A model generated the notes under the pieces. That model did not search any database. It saw only the letters and a program-made list of their open reading frames with translations, and was not told where the DNA came from. Both the position numbers and the translations under genes were made by a program. From Burkholderia seminalis DSM 23518 (lineage in GTDB: Bacteria > Pseudomonadota > Gammaproteobacteria > Burkholderiales > Burkholderiaceae): a stretch of DNA of 64,000 nucleotides. The stretch is from positions 868,001 to 932,000 of the forward strand of contig NZ_CADFDK010000001.1 of NCBI RefSeq assembly GCF_902832885.1. The letters run 5' to 3'. Below are positions 1-7,894 of the stretch, in pieces; positions within the stretch are counted from its first letter, which is position 1, and each line of letters begins with the position of its first letter.

Positions 1-1073
1 TCGAACACCGTTTCGTCGCCCGTGTCCTTCACGCGCAACGCGACGTTGTGGTTCAGCTCCTTCATCAGGCGGTCGCGGATCTGGCGGCTCGTCACGAACT
101 TGCCTTCGCGGCCCGCGAGCGGCGACGAGTTGACGAGGAAGTTCATCGTCAGCGTCGGTTCGTCGACGGTGATCATCGGCAACGCTTCCGGCGTGTCGAC
201 CGCGCAGATCGTCGCGCCGATGCCGACGTCTTCAATACCGTTGATCAGCACGATGTCGCCCGCTTCGGCCGATTCGACCTGCACGCGCTCAAGGCCCTTG
301 AACGACAGCACCTGGTTGATCTTGCGGTTCAGCACGTCGCCTTCCGGGCCGAAGCGCATCACGACCGGCTGACCCGGCTTGATGCGGCCGCGCGTGATGC
401 GGCCGACGCCGATCCGGCCGACGTACGTCGAATAGTCGAGCGACGTGATCTGGAGCTGCAGCGGCGCTTCCGGATCGGCCGGGCGAACCGGCACGTGCTC
501 GAGGATCGCCTCGAACAGCGGGCGCATGTCGCCTTCGCGCGCGGCCGGGTCGAGCGACGCGTAGCCGTTCAGGCCCGACGCGTAGACGATCGGGAAGTCG
601 AGCTGCTCCTCGGTCGCGCCGAGCTTGTCGAACAGGTCGAAGGTCTGGTTGATCACCCAGTCGATGCGCGCGCCCGGGCGGTCGATCTTGTTGACGACGA
701 CGATCGGCTTCAGGCCGAGCGCCAGCGCCTTCTTCGTGACGAAGCGGGTCTGCGGCATCGGGCCTTCGACCGCGTCGACCAGCAGCAGCACCGAGTCGAC
801 CATCGACAGCACGCGCTCGACTTCACCGCCGAAGTCCGCGTGGCCCGGGGTGTCGACGATGTTGACGTGCGTGCCTTCGTATTCGACCGCGCAGTTCTTC
901 GCGAGAATCGTGATCCCGCGCTCCTTTTCGATGTCGTTCGAGTCCATCACACGCTCGGCGACTTGCTGGTTGTCGCGGAAGGTGCCGGACTGGCGAAGCA
1001 GTTGGTCGACGAGCGTCGTCTTGCCGTGGTCGACGTGAGCGATGATGGCGATATTGCGAAGGGCGCGGGTCAT
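1..1073 (-). CDS. typA: GTPase TypA/BipA, N-terminal part (gene runs off the left edge)
   Basis: Ribosome-associated translational GTPase of the EF-G/LepA superfamily, involved in ribosome assembly and stress adaptation. The first ~357 codons are present. Visible motifs are G1 (VDHGKTT, residues 14-20), the switch region ERGITI, G3 (DTPGHADF) and G4 (NKID), followed by the domain II beta-barrel. The ATG at 1073 is preceded by an upstream region with an extended -10 element. The C-terminal domains lie outside the window. The call is firm because the G-domain text and the NKIDRPGAR stretch are typical of TypA rather than LepA. Confidence 0.96.
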   Translation of the reverse strand, partial: MTRALRNIAIIAHVDHGKTTLVDQLLRQSGTFRDNQQVAERVMDSNDIEKERGITILAKNCAVEYEGTHVNIVDTPGHADFGGEVERVLSMVDSVLLLVDAVEGPMPQTRFVTKKALALGLKPIVVVNKIDRPGARIDWVINQTFDLFDKLGATEEQLDFPIVYASGLNGYASLDPAAREGDMRPLFEAILEHVPVRPADPEAPLQLQITSLDYSTYVGRIGVGRITRGRIKPGQPVVMRFGPEGDVLNRKINQVLSFKGLERVQVESAEAGDIVLINGIEDVGIGATICAVDTPEALPMITVDEPTLTMNFLVNSSPLAGREGKFVTSRQIRDRLMKELNHNVALRVKDTGDETVF

Positions 1074-1103
1074 AGAAACCTGGAAATCGTTTGAACGCGC
1101 AAA

Positions 1104-1129
1104 CGCGCCCGCTCGTTTTCACGGGCGCG
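1104..1129 (-). other. Hairpin in the typA leader
   Basis: CGCGCCCG (1104-1111) can pair with CGGGCGCG (1122-1129) across a 10-nt loop, between the typA promoter and its start codon. There is no T-tract, so it is not an obvious terminator. It could affect ribosome access or mRNA stability. Confidence 0.35.
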
Positions 1130-1155
1130 CGCTGTTGCAGCTTGGAAAGCCTAAC

Positions 1156-1164
1156 ATTATAGCA
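1156..1164 (-). promoter_or_regulatory. Extended -10 promoter for typA
   Basis: On the minus strand the sequence reads TGCTATAAT, a perfect -10 hexamer with the TGn extension, about 83 nt upstream of the typA ATG. No good -35 hexamer is seen at 16-18 bp, which fits an extended -10 promoter. The rest of the 1074-1402 gap holds only this, the leader hairpin and the marR promoter. Confidence 0.6.
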
Positions 1165-1339
1165 CGCGAGAATGTCGAGAGCTGACGGACACGTCGCGAC
1201 GCGACAAAACCGGGCCCGCCAGCCCCGCCCGTGAACCGGCGAAGCGATCGAATGCGCCGTGGCCCGACACACCGCAAAACCTTGTCCCCGAGAGGGATTT
1301 TCGCACCGCGCAGCGCGCGCTTTGCCGTTCGATTAACAT

Positions 1340-1368
1340 TTGCCGCGGCAAGCAATTGTGCCTATACT
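1340..1368 (+). promoter_or_regulatory. Promoter and possible MarR operator of the efflux operon
   Basis: A -35 TTGCCG (1340-1345) and a -10 TATACT (1363-1368) are separated by exactly 17 bp. A perfect 12-bp palindrome, TTGCCGCGGCAA (1340-1351), covers the -35 box. A second short inverted repeat, TAGT-CA-ACTA (1375-1384), lies between the -10 and the start codon. Palindromes placed like this are typical of autorepression by MarR proteins; binding by this regulator is inferred. Confidence 0.65.
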
Positions 1369-1402
1369 GCTGCCTAGTCAACTATTGCAGCTTCAGGGTT
1401 TT

Positions 1403-1894
1403 ATGCCGGATTCCTCTACCCAACCACCCGTCTCGTCGCTGTCCTCGTATCAGATGAACGACAGCGTCGGTTATCTGATGTCGCGCGTGAAGTCGGTGAT
1501 GACCAACCTCGTCACGCAACGCACGCAGGAAGAGCTCGGCATCACGGGCACGCAGGCGAGCATGCTGTTCATGATCGCGGTCGGCAGGTGCTCGACGGCC
1601 GCCGAGCTCGCGCGCGAATACGGGATCGATGCGAGCGCGGTCACGCGCCTGCTCGACCGGGTCGAGAAACGCGGCCTGCTGTCCCGCGTGCGCAGCATCG
1701 AGGACCGGCGCGTCGTCCGCCTCGAACTGACCGATGAAGGCCGCGCGCTCGCCGAACAGCTGCCGCCCATTTTCCGCAGCGTGCTCGATCAGGTGCTGGA
1801 CGGATTTACGCCGGAAGAAGTCGGGTTCCTGAAGAGCATGCTGCGCCGCATTCTCAGCAACTATTGCGAGACGGCCGGCGGCAGCATCACGTAA
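1403..1894 (+). CDS. MarR-family transcriptional regulator of the adjacent efflux operon
   Basis: A 163-residue winged-helix regulator. The DNA-binding domain spans about residues 48-115, with recognition helix DASAVTRLLDRVEKRGLL and wing residues DRR (about 101-103). The ATG at 1403 is preferred over the upstream in-frame ATG at 1340, because the latter falls inside the promoter. The gene is followed after 87 bp by a tripartite efflux operon on the same strand, the same arrangement as E. coli emrR (mprA)-emrAB. It therefore probably represses its own operon and responds to a small aromatic or amphipathic ligand. The ligand cannot be read from the sequence. Confidence 0.9.
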   Translation: MPDSSTQPPVSSLSSYQMNDSVGYLMSRVKSVMTNLVTQRTQEELGITGTQASMLFMIAVGRCSTAAELAREYGIDASAVTRLLDRVEKRGLLSRVRSIEDRRVVRLELTDEGRALAEQLPPIFRSVLDQVLDGFTPEEVGFLKSMLRRILSNYCETAGGSIT

Positions 1895-1897
1895 TAG

Positions 1898-1930
1898 TTG
1901 CCATAACAATTACTTTTGACAGTTTATTGT
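1898..1930 (+). promoter_or_regulatory. AT-rich marR-to-channel spacer with an inverted repeat
   Basis: The spacer after marR is AT-rich compared with its surroundings. It contains ACAAT (1906-1910) facing ATTGT (1926-1930) and a TTGACA hexamer (1916-1921), but no good -10 at 17 bp. It may be a second MarR site or a weak internal promoter. Confidence 0.35.
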
Positions 1931-1981
1931 AAGGAAATCCTTGCAGTGTCCATCATTCATTCCGAGTCAGGGGTCAGCGCG

Positions 1982-3478
1982 ATGAAGTCCTCCCCGTTGT
2001 CCGTGCGCGGCGGGTCGTGCCGCGCCGCCGTCGCCGCCGCGGTCGCCGCATTCGCACTGGCGGGCTGCGCAAACTACATCGGCGTCAAGAGCGACAAGCA
2101 GATCGCCCCCGCATCGCAATTCGAGTCCGCGCAGAGCCTCCCGGCCCAGGGCGGCCAGTGGCCGGCGCTCGACTGGGCCAGCCAGTTCGGCGATCCGCAA
2201 CTGCCGAAGCTGATCGACGAAGCGCTGCAAGGCAATCCGTCGATCGCCCAGGCGCAGGCGCGCATCGCGAAGGCATCGTCGTACATCGAATCGTCGCGAT
2301 CGAACCTGATGCCGAAGGCCGAAGCCAGCTATTCGTGGACGCGCGAGCTGTACTCGTCGAACGCGCTGTTCCCGCCCCCGTACGGCGGCCAGTGGTACAG
2401 CGAGAACAATGCGCTCGCGAGCGCGTCGTGGGAACTCGACCTGTGGGGCAAGAACCGCGAACGCCTGCACACGGCCGTGTCGCAGGAAAAGGCCGCCGAA
2501 GCCGACATGCAGCAGGCGCGCATCACGCTCGCGTCGTCGGTCGCGCGCACCTACAACTCGCTCGCGCAGCTCTATGCGCTGCGCGACATCGCGCAGCGCG
2601 AGATCACCAACCGCGAGACGGTGGGCAAGATCACCGACGGCCGCGTCTCGGCCGGCCTCGACACCAACGTCGAACGCCAGACGGCGCGCGGCAACATCGC
2701 GACCACGCAGGCTTCGCTGTCGGACCTCGACGGCCAGATCACGACGGTGCGCTACCAGCTCGCCGCGCTGCTCGGCAAGGGTCCGGATCGCGGGCTGCAG
2801 ATCGCCGCGCCGGTGATGAACCCGACCGGCGACGTCACGCTGCCCGGCAACCTGCCGGCCGATCTCGTGTCGCGCCGCCCCGACATCGTCGCCGCGCGCT
2901 GGCAGGTCGAAGCCGCGATGCACGACGTGAAGGAAGCGAAAGCCGAGTTCTACCCCGACGTGAACCTCGCGGCCGGTTTCGGCTTCGATGCGTTCGGCTG
3001 GGGCAAATTCCTGAACTTCGCGAGCCGCCAGGCGCAGTTCGGCCCGGCGATCCACCTGCCGATCTTCGATGCCGGCGCGCTGCGCGCCCAGCTCAAGGGC
3101 CGCTACGCCGACTTCGACCTGTCGGTCGCGAACTACAACCAGACGTTGATCAGCGCGCTGAACGACGTCGCGACGCAGGTCGCGTCGATCCGCGCGGTCG
3201 ATCGCCAGATGGGCGACGCCCAACGCGCGCTCGACGCATCGACGCGCGCGTACGATCTCGCGGTCATCCGCTACAAGGCCGGCCTGTCGCCGCAACTGCA
3301 GGTGCTGACGGCGGACAGCAACCGCCTCGCATCGGAGCAGACGGTGACCAACCTGAAGATGCGTCGCCGCGACATGCAGCTCGCGCTGATCAAGGCACTG
3401 GGCGGCGGGTTCGACGCAACCGGCACACCGCTCGCCGCGCCCGACGCCGCCACGCCGAACAAACAGGCCGCCAACTGA
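1982..3478 (+). CDS. NodT-family outer-membrane efflux channel lipoprotein
   Basis: A 498-residue TolC-like channel for tripartite efflux. The start at 1982 gives a lipoprotein signal with lipobox LAGC and acyl-acceptor Cys29, and AGGGG lies about 10 nt upstream. Family text is clear, for example DLWGKNRE, SRRPDIVAARW and the PIFDAGALRAQL region, which occur in both halves of outer-membrane factor proteins. The order channel, adaptor, transporter on one strand indicates that EmrA and EmrB below export through it. The length is normal for the family. The substrate is not predictable. Confidence 0.93.
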   Translation: MKSSPLSVRGGSCRAAVAAAVAAFALAGCANYIGVKSDKQIAPASQFESAQSLPAQGGQWPALDWASQFGDPQLPKLIDEALQGNPSIAQAQARIAKASSYIESSRSNLMPKAEASYSWTRELYSSNALFPPPYGGQWYSENNALASASWELDLWGKNRERLHTAVSQEKAAEADMQQARITLASSVARTYNSLAQLYALRDIAQREITNRETVGKITDGRVSAGLDTNVERQTARGNIATTQASLSDLDGQITTVRYQLAALLGKGPDRGLQIAAPVMNPTGDVTLPGNLPADLVSRRPDIVAARWQVEAAMHDVKEAKAEFYPDVNLAAGFGFDAFGWGKFLNFASRQAQFGPAIHLPIFDAGALRAQLKGRYADFDLSVANYNQTLISALNDVATQVASIRAVDRQMGDAQRALDASTRAYDLAVIRYKAGLSPQLQVLTADSNRLASEQTVTNLKMRRRDMQLALIKALGGGFDATGTPLAAPDAATPNKQAAN

Positions 3479-3530
3479 GCCGGCGCCACCACTACGCAGA
3501 CACTCGAAATAACGGACGGAGAAAATCGCC

Positions 3531-4745
3531 ATGAGCGACCAACAAAACGCCGCCAGCGCGCAGCCGCAGAACAACGGCAAGCGCAAACGAATGATGACGC
3601 TGCTCGTCGCGGTCATCGTGATCGCGGCCATCGCATACGGCCTGTACTACTTCCTCGTCGCCCGCTTCCATGAAGGCACCGACGATGCGTACGTGAACGG
3701 CAACGTCGTGCAGATCACGCCGCAGGTCACCGGCACCGTGATCGCCGTGAAGGCGGACGATACGCAGACGGTCAAGTCCGGCGACCCGCTGGTCGTGCTC
3801 GACCCGGCCGATTCGCAGGTCGCGCTGCAGCAGGCGGAAGCAAACCTTGCGCAGACGGTGCGCCAGGTGCGCGGCCTGTTCGTCAACGACGACCAGTACC
3901 GCGCGCAAGTCGCGCTGCGCCAGTCCGACCTGTCGAAGGCCCAGGACGACCTGCGTCGCCGCCTGGCCGTCGCACAGACGGGCGCCGTGTCGCAGGAAGA
4001 AATCTCGCACGCACGCGACGCGGTGAAGGCCGCGCAGGCGTCGGTCGACGCCGCGCAGCAGCAGCTCGCATCGAATCGCGCGCTGACCGCGAACACGACG
4101 ATCGCCTCGCACCCGAACGTGATGGCCGCCGCCGCGAAGGTTCGCGACGCCTACCTCGCGAACGCGCGTAACGTGCTGCCGGCGCCGGTCACCGGCTACG
4201 TCGCGAAGCGCTCGGTGCAGGTCGGCCAGCGCGTGTCGCCGGGCACGCCGCTGATGTCGGTGGTGCCGCTGAACGCCGTGTGGGTCGACGCGAACTTCAA
4301 GGAAGTCCAGCTGAAGCACATGCGGATCGGCCAGCCGGTCGAGATGACGGCCGACATCTACGGCTCGTCGGTCACCTACCACGGCAAGGTCGTCGGCTTC
4401 TCGGCCGGTACGGGCTCGGCGTTCTCGCTGCTGCCGGCGCAGAACGCGACCGGCAACTGGATCAAGGTCGTCCAGCGCCTGCCGGTGCGGATCGAACTCG
4501 ACCCGAAGGATCTCGACAAGCATCCGCTGCGCATCGGCCTGTCGATGCAGGTCGACGTGGACATCAAGGACGAACGCGGCGACCAGCTCGTCAACGCGCC
4601 GAACACCGTCTACGAGACCAACGTGTTCGCGAAGTACGGCGACGAAGCCGATGCCGAAATCGCACGCATCATCGCCGAGAACGCAGGCGGCAGCGCGTCG
4701 GCGCCCGTCGCGGCGAAGTCAGGCAGCGCCGCGAAAATGATGTAA
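3531..4745 (+). CDS. emrA: EmrA/HlyD-type membrane-fusion adaptor
   Basis: A 404-residue periplasmic adaptor with a short cytoplasmic N-terminus, one transmembrane segment (about 21-43) and the TDDAYVNGN motif at the start of the barrel/lipoyl region. A coiled-coil alpha-hairpin rich in Ala, Gln and Asp covers about 100-205. The second lipoyl half (PAPVTGYVAKRSV) and the beta-barrel (WVDANFKE) follow. The start is set by GGAG eight bases before the ATG. It links the inner-membrane EmrB to the lipoprotein channel. The C-terminal ~35 residues are Ala/Ser-rich and probably disordered. Confidence 0.93.
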   Translation: MSDQQNAASAQPQNNGKRKRMMTLLVAVIVIAAIAYGLYYFLVARFHEGTDDAYVNGNVVQITPQVTGTVIAVKADDTQTVKSGDPLVVLDPADSQVALQQAEANLAQTVRQVRGLFVNDDQYRAQVALRQSDLSKAQDDLRRRLAVAQTGAVSQEEISHARDAVKAAQASVDAAQQQLASNRALTANTTIASHPNVMAAAAKVRDAYLANARNVLPAPVTGYVAKRSVQVGQRVSPGTPLMSVVPLNAVWVDANFKEVQLKHMRIGQPVEMTADIYGSSVTYHGKVVGFSAGTGSAFSLLPAQNATGNWIKVVQRLPVRIELDPKDLDKHPLRIGLSMQVDVDIKDERGDQLVNAPNTVYETNVFAKYGDEADAEIARIIAENAGGSASAPVAAKSGSAAKMM

Positions 4746-4773
4746 CCGTTCCGACTCCGGAAAGACAACCCAC

Positions 4774-6333
4774 ATGGCACAGGCTCCTGTCTCCCATCCG
4801 CCCCTGCAAGGCGGACAACTCCTGCTCGGGACGATCGCGGTATCGCTCGCGGTGTTCATGAACGTGCTCGACACGTCCATCGCGAACGTCGCGATCCCGA
4901 CCATCTCGGGCGACCTCGGCGTGTCGTCCGACCAGGGCACGTGGGTCATCACGTCGTTCGCGGTCGCGAACGCAATCTCGGTGCCGCTGACCGGCTGGCT
5001 GACCGACCGTTTCGGGCAAGTCCGCCTGTTCCTCGTGTCGATCATCCTGTTCGTCATCTCGTCGTGGATGTGCGGGCTGGCGCCGAGCCTGCCATTCCTG
5101 CTCGCGTCGCGCGTGCTCCAGGGTGCCGTCGCGGGCCCGATGATTCCGCTGTCGCAAGCGCTCCTGCTATCGAGCTATCCGCGCGCGAAGGCGCCAATGG
5201 CGCTCGCACTATGGGCGATGACGACGCTGATCGCCCCCGTCGCGGGCCCCATTCTCGGCGGCTGGATCTCGGACAACTATTCGTGGCCGTGGATCTTCTA
5301 CGTCAACATCCCGGTTGGCATCGCCGCCGCCGCCGCGACGTGGGTGATCTACCGGAGTCGGGAGTCGGCCGTGCGCCGTGCGCCGATCGACGGCGTGGGC
5401 CTCGCGCTGCTGGTCGTGTGGGTCGGCTCGCTGCAGATCATGCTCGACAAGGGCAAGGATCTGGACTGGTTCGCGTCGACGACGATCGTCGTGCTCGCGC
5501 TGACCGCTGTCATTGCTTTCGCGTTCTTCGTGATCTGGGAGCTGACCGCCGAGCACCCGGTCGTCGACCTGTCGCTGTTCCGCATAAGAAACTTCACCGG
5601 CGGCACGGTCGCGCTGTCGATCGGGTACGGCCTGTACTTCGGCAATCTCGTGCTGCTGCCGCTGTGGCTGCAGACGCAAATCGGCTACACCGCGACCGAC
5701 GCCGGCCTCGTGATGGCGCCGGTCGGGTTGTTCGCCATCCTGTTGTCGCCACTCACCGGGAAGTATCTGCCGCGCACCGATCCGCGCTTCATCTCGACTG
5801 CGTCATTCCTCACGTTCGCGCTGTGCTTCTGGATGCGTTCGCGTTACACGACGGGCGTCGACGAGTGGTCGCTGACGCTGCCGACGCTCGTGCAGGGGAT
5901 CGCGATGGCCGGCTTCTTCATCCCGCTCGTGTCGATCACGCTGTCCGGCCTGCCGGGCCACCGCATTCCCGCGGCGTCCGGCCTGTCGAACTTCGTGCGG
6001 ATCATGTGCGGCGGCATCGGTACGTCGATCTTCCAGACCGCGTGGGATCATCGGAACAACTTCCACCACGCGCAACTGGTCGAGCAGGCGAATCCGTACA
6101 ACCCGACGTTCAACCAGGCCGTCACTCAGATGGGCAATCTCGGGCTCACGCCCGAGCAGGCACACGGCCTGATCAACAACATGGCCACGCAGCAGGCTGC
6201 GCAGCTCGGCGTGAATGATCTGTTCTACATTTCGGCCGCGATCTTCGTGCTGCTGATCGGACTGATCTGGATCACGAAGCCCGAACGCGCGGGCGGCGGC
6301 GATGCCGGGGCGGCCGCATCGGCGGCGCACTGA
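4774..6333 (+). CDS. emrB: EmrB/QacA (DHA2) drug:H+ antiporter
   Basis: A 519-residue major-facilitator transporter with about 14 hydrophobic segments. The DHA2 motif D1 (LDTSIANVAIPT, from residue 32) and motif A (GWLTDRFG, about 74-81) are visible. It begins 28 bp after emrA and ends the operon before a bidirectional terminator. Together with the adaptor and channel it should expel hydrophobic drugs or uncouplers across both membranes. The C-terminus after the last helix is a short Gly/Ala-rich tail. The exact substrate is unknown. Confidence 0.93.
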   Translation: MAQAPVSHPPLQGGQLLLGTIAVSLAVFMNVLDTSIANVAIPTISGDLGVSSDQGTWVITSFAVANAISVPLTGWLTDRFGQVRLFLVSIILFVISSWMCGLAPSLPFLLASRVLQGAVAGPMIPLSQALLLSSYPRAKAPMALALWAMTTLIAPVAGPILGGWISDNYSWPWIFYVNIPVGIAAAAATWVIYRSRESAVRRAPIDGVGLALLVVWVGSLQIMLDKGKDLDWFASTTIVVLALTAVIAFAFFVIWELTAEHPVVDLSLFRIRNFTGGTVALSIGYGLYFGNLVLLPLWLQTQIGYTATDAGLVMAPVGLFAILLSPLTGKYLPRTDPRFISTASFLTFALCFWMRSRYTTGVDEWSLTLPTLVQGIAMAGFFIPLVSITLSGLPGHRIPAASGLSNFVRIMCGGIGTSIFQTAWDHRNNFHHAQLVEQANPYNPTFNQAVTQMGNLGLTPEQAHGLINNMATQQAAQLGVNDLFYISAAIFVLLIGLIWITKPERAGGGDAGAAASAAH

Positions 6334-6364
6334 ACGCCCAAGCGGGAATACCGACGCACCAAAC

Positions 6365-6395
6365 AAAAAGCCCGGTCGTTTCGACCGGGCTTTTT
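6365..6395. terminator. Bidirectional intrinsic terminator between emrB and truB
   Basis: A 14-bp stem, AAAAAGCCCGGTCG / CGACCGGGCTTTTT, with a TTT loop. T-tracts occur on both strands, so it can end the emrB transcript (+) and the truB transcript (-). Confidence 0.9.
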
Positions 6396-6435
6396 CTTGT
6401 TCGGACGCCGACTGCGGCGCACGCGCGCCGTAGCG

Positions 6436-7368
6436 TCATGCAGCCGTCACGACGAGCCGTTCCGGTGCAAGTACACCATTCGCCTTGCGCGCCACGCCGA
6501 GCAGCCGCGTGGCGTCGTATACACGCACGCGCTCGCCGTCGGCCGCCTCGATCGGCCCGAGCGCCGACAACGGCAGGCGCTGGCCGTGCAGGAACCGCTT
6601 CGCGGACGCATCGTCGAGACGAACCGCCGGAAACGTCGACAGCAACGCATCGACCGGCTGGAGCCAGGCATCGCGTGCCGCTTCGGCTGCATCTGACAGC
6701 GCATCGAGCGTCACCGCATGTTCGAGCGTCAACGCACCGACGCCCGTACGACGCAGCATCGTCAGATGCGCCCCGCAACCGAGCGCCTCGCCGATGTCTT
6801 CCGCGAGCGTACGCACATACGTGCCCTTGCTGCAGGTCACGCGAAACGTCACGTCGGGCAGCTCGCAAGCGAGCAGTTCGAGCGCATGAATCGTCACGTT
6901 ACGGCCTTCCCGCTCGACGGTCTGGCCCGCACGCGCGTATTCGTACAGCGGCTTGCCGTCGCGCTTGAGCGCCGAATACATCGGCGGCACCTGCACGATC
7001 TCGCCGGTGAAGCGCACGAGCGCGGCTTCCACCGCCGCCCGGTCGCATTCGACCGGCCGCGTGTCGATCACGTCGCCTTCCGCATCGCCGGTAGCCGTGC
7101 GCTGGCCAAGACGCATCGTCGCTTCGTAGGTCTTGTCGGCCTCGAGCAAGTCCTGCGAAAACTTGGTCGCCTCGCCGAAACACAGCGGCAGCAGGCCCGA
7201 AGCCAGCGGATCGAGCGTGCCGGTGTGGCCGGCTTTCTTCGCGAGGAGCAGGCGCTTCGCGCGAATCAGCGCATCGTTGCTCGACAGGCCGACCGGCTTG
7301 TCGAGCAGGAGGACGCCATCCAGCACGCGCCGGGGCACGCGCGGACGTTGGGGTGCTGCATTCGTCAT
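6436..7368 (-). CDS. truB: tRNA pseudouridine(55) synthase TruB
   Basis: Converts U55 of the T-loop in most tRNAs to pseudouridine. The protein has 310 residues. The catalytic motif GHTGTLDPLASG contains nucleophile Asp53, the N-terminal DGVLLLDKPVG motif is present, and a PUA-like C-terminal domain follows. It is the last gene of the rimP-nusA-infB-rbfA-truB operon, 13 bp after rbfA, an order conserved in proteobacteria. Confidence 0.97.
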   Translation of the reverse strand: MTNAAPQRPRVPRRVLDGVLLLDKPVGLSSNDALIRAKRLLLAKKAGHTGTLDPLASGLLPLCFGEATKFSQDLLEADKTYEATMRLGQRTATGDAEGDVIDTRPVECDRAAVEAALVRFTGEIVQVPPMYSALKRDGKPLYEYARAGQTVEREGRNVTIHALELLACELPDVTFRVTCSKGTYVRTLAEDIGEALGCGAHLTMLRRTGVGALTLEHAVTLDALSDAAEAARDAWLQPVDALLSTFPAVRLDDASAKRFLHGQRLPLSALGPIEAADGERVRVYDATRLLGVARKANGVLAPERLVVTAA

Positions 7369-7381
7369 AGGCCGGTCGAAC

Positions 7382-7780
7382 TCAGTCGTCCTTCGCGGGT
7401 GCGTCGGCCTCGTCGTCGTCCTTCGCGCGCGTCGAGTTCGCTTCCTTGATCAGGCGCGACATTTCGACGGCCTTCTCGATCGTCTGGTCGTAATGGAAAT
7501 GCAGCGTCGGCACCGTATGAATGTGCAGGCGCTTGAACAGCAGGTTGTGCAGGTGACCCGACGCGTGATTCAGCGCCTCCTGCGTCTTTTCCGGATCGCC
7601 GGTGAGCGCGGTGAAGTAGACCTTCGCGTGCGCGTAGTCCGGCGTGAGCTCCACGCTCTGGATGGTCACGATGCCGATACGCGGGTCTTTGACCTCGCGC
7701 ATGATGAGTTCGGACAGATCGCGCTGAATCTGGTCGGCGATCTGAACGTTGCGATTGGGGGAAGTGCGTTTCCTGGACAT
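7382..7780 (-). CDS. rbfA: 30S ribosome-binding factor A
   Basis: A 132-residue KH-type protein that binds the 5' helix of 16S rRNA during late 30S maturation and is needed at low temperature. The family text includes [31 protein letters not shown] and [11 protein letters not shown]. The last ~15 residues are acidic ([12 protein letters not shown]). The start ATG is followed by basic MSRKR. It sits between infB and truB in the usual order, after a hairpin-containing spacer. Confidence 0.96.
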   Translation of the reverse strand: MSRKRTSPNRNVQIADQIQRDLSELIMREVKDPRIGIVTIQSVELTPDYAHAKVYFTALTGDPEKTQEALNHASGHLHNLLFKRLHIHTVPTLHFHYDQTIEKAVEMSRLIKEANSTRAKDDDEADAPAKDD

Positions 7781-7843
7781 GATCGATCCGTGATCCGTTT
7801 TTCAGGATGAAGTGGCGGCCCTTGTCGGCACGCCACCATGAAA

Positions 7844-7877
7844 ATGGGCGGGACAGGCCCAAGCCTGCCCCGCCCAT
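7844..7877 (-). terminator. Hairpin in the infB-rbfA spacer (partial terminator or processing site)
   Basis: Read on the minus strand, a 14-bp stem (7844-7857 with 7864-7877, one G-U pair) closes a 6-nt loop and is followed by TTTTC. A smaller stem, GTGGCG/CGCCAC (7812-7817 and 7831-7836), lies just downstream. The weak T-tract suggests attenuation or an mRNA processing site that reduces rbfA-truB expression relative to infB. Confidence 0.6.
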
Positions 7878-7894
7878 GAGCCGATGCGCGACGA

